NCBI GenBank assembly: GCA_036172665.1
Contig: CM069876.1
Location: forward strand, 44,113,001 to 44,177,000
Direction: 5' to 3'
DNA length: 64,000 nt
Source: Prosopocoilus inquinatus
Lineage: Eukaryota > Arthropoda > Insecta > Coleoptera > Lucanidae
The position numbers were made by a program, and so were the translations under genes. Under the pieces are notes generated by a model. That model worked only from the letters and a program-made list of their open reading frames with translations, was not told the origin of the DNA and searched no databases. The first letter of the stretch is position 1, and each line of letters opens with the position of its first letter. This document shows, piece after piece, positions 54,408 to 64,000 of the stretch.

Positions 54408-54650
54408 ATGGGAAAGGTGTTATTGAAATTGTTTGGCCGGACTCCCTCGCCCCGAAAACGAAATTTTTTGGACACGCCGAGCCCCCTCCCAAAGGGCCCA
54501 AGGGACCGTCCGAGACTCCCGCGAATGACCACTCCGTGTCCCAGTAAGCATCCCCCTGTGGAGGCTTCGCCCGGCAAACCACTCCTTACTTCTTTCATAA
54601 TTCTGTCTCACTTTCGCCTGTATCAAAAACGAGACAAAAGAGTTAAATAG
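54408..54650 (+). CDS. Orphan GC-rich exon-like ORF, unknown
   Basis: From ATG at 54408 the frame reads MGKVLLKLFGRTPSPRKR, then a Pro/Arg/Ser-rich stretch (DTPSPLPKGPRDRPRLPR, KHPPVEASPGKPL) to a stop at 54648-54650, about 80 residues. A donor-like cccaGTAAGC at about 54541 would end a 44-codon first exon instead. GC content is much higher than its surroundings, as in true exons here. No partner exon is visible on the + strand before the next genes, which are on the minus strand. It could be a small basic phosphoprotein, a first exon of an unseen gene, or a stranded gene fragment. Confidence 0.3.
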   Translation: MGKVLLKLFGRTPSPRKRNFLDTPSPLPKGPRDRPRLPRMTTPCPSKHPPVEASPGKPLLTSFIILSHFRLYQKRDKRVK

Positions 54651-54680
54651 AGAGAAAGGAGTTGAATAAAAGAACGCAGC

Positions 54681-54702
54681 CACAGAATAGTACTATTCTG
54701 TG
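54681..54702. repeat. 22-bp perfect palindrome
   Basis: The sequence cacagaatagt followed by its complement actattctgtg is perfectly self-complementary with no loop, about 390 bp downstream of the HAUS6 stop codon. Confidence 0.8.
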
Positions 54703-55088
54703 ACGCAGCTAAGAGAAAATCGCCCAACGTACAGTAGCGGACGATAAAATCCAGACACGTCACTTCATAATAATAAATTTGTGATTTTGTTCAGTATTAA
54801 ACACTTATGAAATTTGACGCTCTGTAATCTTTGCCTGGAATATTACCGCCACAAACCAAACTTATTTTAACTCCATTAAAAAAATGTATATTTTCAAAAA
54901 CCTTAATAAAAGCAAATATATATCGCAAGTATACAAAAAACATAACTTTTGAATTAAAATCCTTATAACTGGAAACCAATGCATACAGGTATGAGTAGGC
55001 CGATTAATTATCCCTTAATATACAGGATATTGCACAAAGGAATGCAATTTTAGAAAGGCACATCTTCTGAAGATCAAATTAAACAATT

Positions 55089-56252
55089 CTATGTATCATC
55101 GAGTGGTACAGCAAGAACAGTAGAATCAGCTTCACTAATTGAAACACTTTTGGCAAGAGTTAAACGCCTTTGAACAGGTTGGCCTACAATGCTGACACAT
55201 TGCCGCTTCAAACTCATTAACATCGCACTCAGCTTCAAGCGAACGTCACTCAGATTGTTCAGACGCCTCTGCGTCTCTTCGTTGAGCGCCGAGTACTCAT
55301 CGAAAGACTGCGCCAATTCACTTTTGGTCAAAACCCGCATCTCCAGGCACCTCTTGTGCAAGAGCTCGTTGAATTTGCGCAGTAAATCCAGCATGTTTAA
55401 TTCGTCGCTTGCACAATCGACGACACGGCCGTCCAAACACAACTCTCCGCTGCGCAGCAAACTCACCAAACCACGCAAGCGTTCAAGCTTCGCATCGAAC
55501 TCATGAACGCGATTGATTTTACTTTGCAGTGACTTAATTTCTGCGTCGGCTTCATTGTAATTGTGGTAGTTTTCGTGTTGGTTCGCCTGCTGCAAGGTTG
55601 CAAGCTTGCGCGTCAACCCCGGCAACTCGGAGTTCAACTGCGATTGTTTTTGCATTATACACTCAGCTTTTCTCTTATCCTCCACGAAACTACATTCGAA
55701 TTCGTTTAATGAGCCACGCGAGGCCTCGTCTGTGGAGCAGATTATTTCCTTCAGCTTTTGTACGTTGAGCTGCGTGTGTTTCGGATTCCTACTGGGCAAG
55801 ATTCTATGCAGCATCTCCCTTGAAATCACGGGGTCCTTCCTCAATTCTTCGTATAAAACCAGCTGGGTTAGCTTCAGCATGAATTTCATAAACTTGTACC
55901 CCCCTGGTGAAACTAAATGTGATACTAACACCGTGGGTATGTCGGCGTCTTCGTGCAGTGAGTTTAACTCGTTTAGGTATTTCATAATCTCATTGCGGAA
56001 CTGGCTTTCACTTCGGGAGTCGTAGATGAGCCACACCGTGATTTTTTGGGCTAGCATGATAGGGTTTAGTATGCTCAGGAGGTAGTAAACGACTTGCTGG
56101 AATGCGACCTTGTTGTTTTTCAAGAACATGTCTCTCTTGAAGACTTTGTTGAAGCTTTCTGGGGGAGCATGTTTCAAGGTCAGCAGGAAAACGTTGTTGT
56201 AGACATGCTCGTGTAATCGTGCTTCCGATTCCCTTTGCTGCTTCATAGACAT
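55089..56252 (-). CDS. HAUS6: HAUS augmin-like complex subunit 6 (dgt6 homologue)
   Basis: One uninterrupted frame gives 387 residues, ATG at 56250-56252 and TAG at 55089-55091. The N-terminal half matches the HAUS6 N-terminal domain: FNKVFKRDMFLKNNKVAFQQ, VVYYLLSILNP, then LVSHLVSPGGYKFMKFM (human has a similar SPGG motif). The second half (about residues 195-340) is charged and heptad-like, suggesting coiled coil. Augmin binds spindle microtubules and recruits gamma-tubulin to branch new ones. Fly dgt6 (about 650 residues) and human HAUS6 (about 955) are longer, so this protein lacks most of the variable C-terminal tail or has unseen 3' exons; the stop comes without a donor nearby. A second Met at residue 3 is an alternative start. 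Confidence 0.88.
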   Translation of the reverse strand: MSMKQQRESEARLHEHVYNNVFLLTLKHAPPESFNKVFKRDMFLKNNKVAFQQVVYYLLSILNPIMLAQKITVWLIYDSRSESQFRNEIMKYLNELNSLHEDADIPTVLVSHLVSPGGYKFMKFMLKLTQLVLYEELRKDPVISREMLHRILPSRNPKHTQLNVQKLKEIICSTDEASRGSLNEFECSFVEDKRKAECIMQKQSQLNSELPGLTRKLATLQQANQHENYHNYNEADAEIKSLQSKINRVHEFDAKLERLRGLVSLLRSGELCLDGRVVDCASDELNMLDLLRKFNELLHKRCLEMRVLTKSELAQSFDEYSALNEETQRRLNNLSDVRLKLSAMLMSLKRQCVSIVGQPVQRRLTLAKSVSISEADSTVLAVPLDDT

Positions 56253-56700
56253 TGTGCAAGTTCTTCTTTTTGGTTAGACTTGAGATAGCGTTCGGTCTTT
56301 TAATATCGAATTGAAGTAATCTACGGCGCAAACGAGAAAGAATTTTATTAAGCAATGTATGTGAAAATCATAATTACTTACACTTTCAACTTAAAAAAAA
56401 AACTGAGGTTAGTTTACCGACAAGTTTGAATTTGAAATTTGACAGTGTGGGCAACTCTTTAATAATTCGTTCAGTTTTATCCTCGTTGGTTAAAAATTCC
56501 CTAACTTGATGTACATTATATTTTTAATTTTTCCTTTCAAAAACTACTTCTCCTTCAAAACACATCCGCGAATGATACAAAGGGAAATAAATGTATGCAA
56601 GAGAGTTTAATTAGTTACTATAAAATAAAACACAAACAAAGAGGATAACTTCACATGTATCTGTCATTTTTGCTTGCACTGTACACGTTCCCAAAAGAAA
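56253..56700. other. Upstream region of HAUS6, no clear element
   Basis: Likely holds the HAUS6 promoter and 5' untranslated region on the minus strand, but no TATA box or initiator could be chosen with confidence. Confidence 0.4.
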
Positions 56701-56701
56701 A

Positions 56702-56846
56702 TGGGCGCGTTCAGCGGCTGAGTTGCTTACACAGCAATCGATTGTGATTGGCTCACATCAGAGACAACTCGTCTCTGGCTCACATTAAGGTAATAGCCAA
56801 TCACAAACAACTGCTGAGTAAGTAACGCATCAGCTGAACGCGCCCA
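56702..56846. mobile_element. 145-bp hairpin MITE, copy 2
   Basis: Ends tgggcgcgttcag and ctgaacgcgccca are perfect inverted repeats; ttgtgattggct and agccaatcacaa lie inside. It is the same family as 51371-51480, inverted, with an extra internal segment carrying agagacaactcgtctct. Confidence 0.8.
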
Positions 56847-56899
56847 ATGTGTTACAAAATCGACTGTCTCTTGTTATTCTTTCAGTGACTTACAGAAAA

Positions 56900-59750
56900 A
56901 AAAAAAAAACAATTTTCCACATTTTTGAGTCGGAACTTTGGCATGACCTTGGCGCTTTTTTTTGCTTTCAACAAAGAACTTGAAGACTCCTTAGTTCCAC
57001 CAAATGAAAACTTATTGAATCTTGGAGGGCTTCCCTTAATGGAGGAGAAACAAAATAAAACCGACTGTATTTCGAGTAGGAATTTAAAACAAATTTTTGT
57101 TTATTTCGTTTGTAGAGAAAAAAAAAAACTACCTACGCAAATCACGCCATCATTTGACTTTTCTTTCTCTATAGACTTGGAAAAGAAATTAAAATATGTT
57201 TAGTTACGCCAAAGAAATTTTAAACGAATTTTGGCGACATTTGCTTCTTTATTTCAGGAAGAAAGAAATTTATTACAAATTCGATTGTATTCTGATTTTC
57301 TTTTTCATTTGAATAGTAAATTATGCTGCCGATTGTCTTTTGTTTCACTGCCCTCGACGAAGAATGAAATGGAAAATATTTTTTTGGACGAAACTTTTAC
57401 ACAGAAAAAATTGAATTCGTTACAAAGGCGATTCGTTTTTTTTTTTTGAAAAAATATTTAAATTCCGGTCACTTTTTTAATGAAAAAGAATCGTACAATT
57501 TGTTATCAGACGTCTTTTTTTAGTGAAGGTGAGACGTGGAATCCGTTAAGCTGTTAACTGTCTTCTGTAATTTTTTGTTTGACGAGAAAAACAAAATTAG
57601 AAATAAGCACACAGACAGGGATCAGCAATCGACGTTTGTCCATTTTTTTACGGCAAGAAAACAAAATTTTAATTACGCACTCAGGCAATCGTATTTTGTT
57701 TCATGTTCATCGTGTTTCTTTTTTGTTTTGCGACGGAAAAAACAACGCAATTTTAAATCGTAAAAAAAATTGAAATACGATTCGTTGACATCCGTTCGTT
57801 TGTCTTTTGTCAAAGAAAACAAAATTTTAATTAGCTACGCAGACGATCGCCTCTTGTTTTCTGTTCATAGTGTCTTTTTTTTATTTTACGACGGAAAAAA
57901 GAAAGGCAGTGGAAAACGTAAAAAAAGATGATTGGCATCCGTTCGTTTCTCTTTGGTCAAAGAAAACGAATTTTTAATTAGATATGCAGTCGATTGTCTT
58001 TTCTTTCTCGTTCGTCCTGTTCTTTTTTTGTTCTACGACGGAAAAAGCGATGCAGTGACAAACGTAAAAAAAAGGTGAAAGACGATTCATTGACATTGGT
58101 TCGTTTGTTTTTCGACGAAGAAAACAAAATTTTAATCAGATTCGTAGAGGATCGTCTTTTGTTTCCTTTTCGTCATGCTTTTTGTTTTACGACGGAAAAA
58201 AGCAATTGAAAACCTAAAAAAAAAGATGAAAAATGAAAAAAAATTTCTTAATTAGATACGCATTCGATCGTCTTTTGTCTTTTTTGCTCGTGTTTTGTTT
58301 TATGAAAAAAAAAAAATCAAAGCAAAACAATGGAGTGGAGAAAATAAAAGACAAAAAACAATTGACCTTGGTTTATATTTGAAGAAAAATTATTAGGTAA
58401 ACAGCCGAGCATCTTTTCTTTTACGTCCTTTCCGCGGCCTTCAAGAATTTGCTTTTGTTTCTTTTTCTGTAATTTGTAAGAGAAACGTAGATTTTGACTT
58501 TTTTTGAATTGCAATCAAAAACAATATTTGCTTGGAATATTCTTCGGCTTCGATAAAGAAAAATAAAAAAGCGAAGGAAGTTTGACGTTCGTTGATTTTG
58601 CTTCTTTTTGGGAGGAAAACCATATTTTAATTAGCTACACAGACGATCGTCTTTTGTTTCTTCTTTGTTGCGTTTTTTGTTTTGCGACGAAAAACATAAA
58701 AAAATGAAAGACAATCGACGTTTAATTTTTTTTTTTTGGAGGAAAACAAAATTTTAAGTAGATACGCGGACACGATCGTTTTTTGTCTTTTGTTCGTGGT
58801 GTTTTTTTTTTTTTGGTATTTTGTTTTACGACGGAAGACGTTAAAAAAAAGATGAAAGAGGATCGACGTTTGTTTTTCATTTTTCTTCTGACAAAGAAAA
58901 CAAAATTTTAATTACGCTGCCGTTGTTTTACGACGAAAAAAGGAAGAACTAAACAAAAAGATGGAAAGACGATCGACATTTGTTCATTTCGGTTGTCTTT
59001 TGTTTTCCACTCGCTTTGCTTTATTACGAAGAAAAGAAAACAGAGCGGAAAAAATAAAATTTGAAAGACGATTGACAGATTCACTTTTGTTTTTACGGAA
59101 AGGAAAAAAAACAAATTAATCCGGTACCGATCGACTTTTGTTTTCCTTGTTTTTTATCCTGTCTGAAGCAAAAAAAATAAAAGACGGAAGGCGATTGATA
59201 TTCATACATTTTTCTTTTGGAGAAGAGAACAAATTTTTAATTAGATACGTGGACGAACTTCTTTTGTTTCCTATTCGTAGTATTTTTTTTTTGTTTTACG
59301 ACGGAACAAGTAAAAAGAAAAGATGAAAGACATTCGAAGTTTGTTCATTTTTCTTTTGACAAACTTTAATTACTCACACAGACGAACGTCTTTTGTTTTC
59401 CGCATGTTTTTTTAAAAAAAAAAAAAACAAATTAATTACCGATCGAGTTTTGTTTGGCGCTTATTTTTTGTTTTAAGTTCTATCCATTCATAAATCATTT
59501 AGAATTGAATTATGAAAAAAAGAAATTAAGTGGAAAAAATAAAAGAGAAAAGGCGATTGACATTCATTTTTCTTTTGGTGTCACCAAGACAAGAAAGAAA
59601 ACAGAATTTTATTTCGCCGATCGTCTTTTGTTTTTTTTTTTTGTGTTCTCTAAAAAAAAAAAAAACAGGAATGGACCGATGAAAAATGAAGGACGAAAGA
59701 AGATTGGGCTTTGGTTTGGTTTTCTTTTAATGAAGAATTTTTTGTTTCTC
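56900..59750. repeat. Degenerate ~150-bp tandem repeat rich in cgatcgtcttttgtttt
   Basis: The string acgacggaaaaa or a near variant recurs near 57731, 57889, 58035, 58189, 58685, 58829, 58931 and 59299, mostly about 145-160 bp apart. Between them alternate cgatcgtcttttgttt and gaaagacgatcgac, so adjacent halves are partly complementary. All open frames here are low-complexity Lys/Phe strings. The array lies immediately downstream of PEX6. Confidence 0.78.
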
Positions 59751-59815
59751 GAAGAAAAAAAGCTGAAAGAAGGAAAGTTGAAATTTCTTTCGGCTCATCA
59801 TCTGTAATCGTCACA

Positions 59816-61073
<1,258 letters not shown>

Positions 61074-61169
61074 CTAAGATAATTATAAAAAATGTAATTT
61101 GTATTTTATTATTAGTATTTTACAGTTAATAAAGCACATCTTATAATCGAAAAAAAAAAAAAAAAATTG

Positions 61170-61770
61170 ACGCCTGGATTAATAAAATTGACGAAGAATG
61201 GTTTGCTAGTTGGGGAATTGTTTTTGAACGCATGCTTTATTTTATTTTAATTATAATTATACATAGTTTGGTGTTCTGTATCTGATCATTACATACGCCA
61301 TTTCTTGGCTATTATTAAAAAAAATAATTAATTAATTAATTAATTAATGCGGAGTATGATCACGACTGATCAATTAATTAATTGATTGTAGCCCAGTTAT
61401 AGAATTGACTGATTCCTTAATTAATTAATATATTTGACGAAGAATGGTTTACTGCTTGGAAAATAGTTTTCGAACGCACGTTCTTTATTTTATCTTAATT
61501 ATAATTATATGTATATAGTTTGGAGTTCTGCGTCTGGTCATTCCAAAGGCCATATTTTGACTATTATTAAAAAAAAATGTATACTGAAGTCTGGAATAAT
61601 AAAATTGACGAAGAATGGTTTGGTAGTTGGAAAATAATTTATACCTAGTCTGGAATTTTGTGTCTCATCATATTCCAAAGGCCATCCCTTGTTTGCTATC
61701 AAAAAAAAAAAAAAATTGAAGGTTGGATTAAAAAAATTAACGAAGAATGGCTTGCTACTTGGAAAATAGT
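61170..61770. repeat. AT-rich 130-245-bp tandem repeat upstream of PEX6 exons
   Basis: The string ttgacgaagaatgg or taacgaagaatgg recurs near 61189, 61433, 61606 and 61737, each followed by cttggaaaatag variants, a ttttaattataattata tract and an A run. An (aatt)n run lies at 61327-61347. Confidence 0.8.
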
Positions 61771-61934
61771 TTTTGAACGCGTCTTTTTTTTAATTTTAAT
61801 TACAATTATACGTACTTTGGACTTCTGTGTTAGTTGATTACAAAGGCCGTCCTCAGAATTTTATTTAAAAAAAAATTATAACTTCAGCACACTTTCAGAA
61901 CTGTCACTGAAAATAACACACTTTTGCTTTGAAC

Positions 61935-62148
61935 AGTTTAAACAGCGACATCCTACGATCACTTTCTGACCTAACATTGCAGTAGGATTGACAAATTGAA
62001 GCCAGTCTGCTACATAATAAGTCATCCCACGCAAGGCGACCACGCTTGCTGTCAAAGCATAATGAAAGTTTTAAAAAATTTCGTTGCAAATCGTTTTTGA
62101 TTGCAATGTTAGGACAAATAGCGAGCGTAGGATGTCGCTGTTTAAACT
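61935..62148. mobile_element. 214-bp MITE with ~45-bp terminal inverted repeats
   Basis: Left end agtttaaacagcgacatcct and right end aggatgtcgctgtttaaact are perfect complements. A second block, cctaacattgca on the left and tgcaatgttagg on the right, extends the arms. It has no coding frame. Confidence 0.85.
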
Positions 62149-62518
62149 ATTCATCGCTGTTACATCGCGTTTGCGGTTATCCTTGGTGGAATCGTTTTGG
62201 TTTGCAGTGGAATTCTTGAGCTACTGAAGAAGCCCCAAATAAGGCTGAAACGGAGGGTACAGAGTCTGCTCGAGGGATTCACTGCAATCAAAAACGTTTT
62301 GCAACAATTTTTTTTTAACACTTTTGTTACTTCAAATCATCAAACCCCCTGGGGTTTTCACCAGTTTCCAGACCTTTTTTAAAAACTCATTAGCAAAAAG
62401 GGATTGAATTGAATTTAAACTAGAGAATCCTTGACGCAAACAAATTATTAAAAAGGTGATAATTTGTGTGGCACTGGGTTATGAAATTAGAAATGATTAT
62501 CGTCAGTTATTTTGCTGA

Positions 62519-62824
62519 ATGTTTGCAGTTATGTTGTTGAGTTACATAGCTCTATTTTTATTGTGTGTTTTCTTCAGGGTGAACGCTCAAGATTGTGGTG
62601 TCTATGGGGAAAAATGCGGTGATGACAAACAGTGCTGCGGGGGTTGCTGCGATGGGGGTTTTTGCATCGACACTTATCGGGACTGCAGGGTGCACGAAGA
62701 CGTCTGCGCAGAAGAAAACTGCCCCCCAGGATACGATTGTGTCCCCTACAAGCCCCCAGATTGTCCCGGTTGTGACACACAGAGATCGTGCAAGCCGTTT
62801 AAGAATGATTACTCAGGATATTAA
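62519..62824 (+). CDS. Secreted cysteine-rich small protein, unknown family
   Basis: The frame encodes 101 residues from ATG 62519 to TAA 62822-62824. Residues 5-23 (LLSYIALFLLCVFFRVNA) form a signal peptide with a likely cut before QDCG. The mature part of about 78 residues holds 14 cysteines, including KQCCGGCCDGGFC and CPPGYDCVPYKPPDCPGC, probably seven disulfides. The string tttgcag just before ATG 62531 looks like a splice acceptor at 62527; if used, translation would begin at Met5 and the signal peptide would still be complete. AATAAA at 62906 is a good polyadenylation signal. It could be an extracellular inhibitor, antimicrobial or toxin-like peptide, but no family was recognised. It may sit inside a PEX6 intron on the opposite strand. 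Confidence 0.75.
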   Translation: MFAVMLLSYIALFLLCVFFRVNAQDCGVYGEKCGDDKQCCGGCCDGGFCIDTYRDCRVHEDVCAEENCPPGYDCVPYKPPDCPGCDTQRSCKPFKNDYSGY

Positions 62825-62905
62825 ACTGGGTTAATTTTTATTTTATTTTTAAAAATAATTTTGCGTTTCTTTGATTTAGCCATTTTACGTGTTTGGAAAG
62901 TTTTT

Positions 62906-62911
62906 AATAAA
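62906..62911 (+). other. Polyadenylation signal AATAAA of the cysteine-rich gene
   Basis: A canonical AATAAA lies 82 bases after the stop at 62824, in otherwise AT-rich sequence, at a spacing normal for a short insect 3' untranslated region. Confidence 0.65.
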
Positions 62912-63119
62912 CGGGTTTTGTATAAAAAATTATTTTCATTTGGTCTTAATTTTTTTTTCTGGGAAAATCCGCGCCGAATAAAATATGATGCTCGTCGCAG
63001 ATTTCACTAAAAAAATAAACAATGAAATTAATTTTCTTTACACATTTCTTTACACCTTATATTTCTAAGCCAAATTTCTTTAAAATTGCTCAAAAACTTA
63101 GGCAAGTTCATACTACGAT

Positions 63120-63790
63120 TTGTTCATGTGCAGAGATTTTATTTTATATAGAGTGATACTGTACTCGAGTCATTTATTGAAGCCGCAGATGGTGCTACTC
63201 AAACAAGAAGCAAAATTTTGTTATTTTATACAGAGTGACACTGTCCTCGAGTCACTTATTGAAGCCGTAGATGGTGCTGTTCAAACAAGAAGTACGATAT
63301 TGTTATTTCATACGGGGTGATACTACATTTGAATCATTTATTGAAGCCGTACATGGCGCTACTCAAACAAGAAGCAAAGTTTTGTTATTTTATACAGAGT
63401 GACACTGTCCTCGAGTCATTTATTGAAGCCGTACATGGTGCTGCTCAAATAAGAAGCAAGATATAGTTATTTTATACAGAGTGATACTGCACTCGAGTCA
63501 TTTATTGAAGCCGTAGATGGTGCTACTCAAACAAGAAGCAAAATTTTGTTATTTTATACAGAGTGACACTGTCCTCGAGTCATTTATTGAAGCCGTACAT
63601 GGTGCTGCTCAAATAAGAAGCAAGATATAGTTATTTTATACAGAGTGATACTGCACTCGAGTCATTTATTGAAGCCGTAGATGGTGCTGTTCAAACAAGA
63701 AGCAAGATATTGTTATTTTATACAGGGTGATACTGTCCTCGAGTCATTTATTGAAGCCGTCGATGGTGCTGTTCAAACAAGACCCAAAAT
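63120..63790. repeat. 82-bp satellite (8 copies) with a 164-bp dimer
   Basis: The string tttattgaagccg or tttattgaagccgt recurs about every 82 bp from 63173 to 63747, with gtcctcgagtca or gcactcgagtca before it and tttatacagagtg after. Copies alternate tacatggtgctgctcaaata and tagatggtgctactcaaaca types, and the pair 63391-63554 is repeated at 63555-63718. The array is AT-rich with a conserved ctcgag in most copies. Confidence 0.9.
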
Positions 63791-64000
63791 TTGTTGCGCG
63801 TTCAAAAGTCAAAGATAACTTGTTTTTTCTTTGTACAAAAGAACCTGCGTTTATTTTTTTACAGAAAACTGAGTGGCGATGAATTCCACAGAATATCATT
63901 TGAAGAATGACGAAGATTTGCGTGAAATGAAAATAATTACTTCTGTCAAAAGATGGCGTTAAAAAGAAACCAAATTTACAAAACAGGAAGAAAACAAAAG

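Noticed and set aside
59454..59807. Lys/Phe-rich 117-codon frame beside PEX6
   Set aside because: Part of the ~150-bp degenerate array, with homopolymer-driven sequence.
62595..62834. A 79-codon frame overlapping the cysteine-rich gene
   Set aside because: The other frame has a signal peptide and regular cysteines; this one is its shadow.

Overview
This is insect nuclear DNA, probably from a holometabolous insect and possibly a beetle; that taxonomic guess rests only on gene structure and is weak. Exons are GC-rich with mostly 49-74 bp introns and sit in AT-rich, repeat-laden DNA. No RNA gene, CRISPR array or prokaryotic feature was seen.

Positions 1-45742 (+ strand) are occupied by one gene, an axonemal outer-arm dynein heavy chain of the DNAH5/DNAH8 class. 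I could join 58 exons from 2632 to 45742. Every junction uses GT-AG, all phases agree, and the spliced sum is 12432 nt, giving 4143 codons plus a stop with no frame break. About 480 N-terminal residues, by comparison with the roughly 4600-residue family, must lie left of the window. Exons run in the order tail, linker, AAA1-AAA4, stalk with microtubule-binding tip, AAA5, AAA6, C-terminal domain. Introns are bimodal: 42 are 49-74 bp, five are 176-587 bp, and ten are about 1-4 kb. The left-edge intron is also long and is cut by the window. Almost every long intron is filled with its own tandem repeat.

From 45743 to the right edge four small genes sit among transposon debris. CRIPT (minus, 50493-50872, two exons) encodes a zinc-finger protein. 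HAUS6/dgt6 (minus, 55089-56252, intronless) is an augmin subunit. The C-terminal AAA part of PEX6 (minus, 59816-61073, six exons) is the peroxisomal export ATPase; its upstream exons are not in view. A short secreted 14-cysteine protein (plus, 62519-62824) lies upstream of that PEX6 fragment. The genes share no pathway, apart from dynein and augmin both being microtubule-related.

The most unusual structure is the intron at 14937-16827. It is built from about 11 tandem copies of the junction between exon 15 and its intron, so the last ~34 exon bases and the 5' splice site are repeated as decoys. A second, smaller case of splice-donor duplication is seen at 33280-34800. Other points are higher-order satellites at 1-2506, 22925-24640 and 63120-63790, a satellite grown from a fold-back transposon fragment at 42040-43830, and nested non-autonomous DNA transposons with recognisable target-site duplications.
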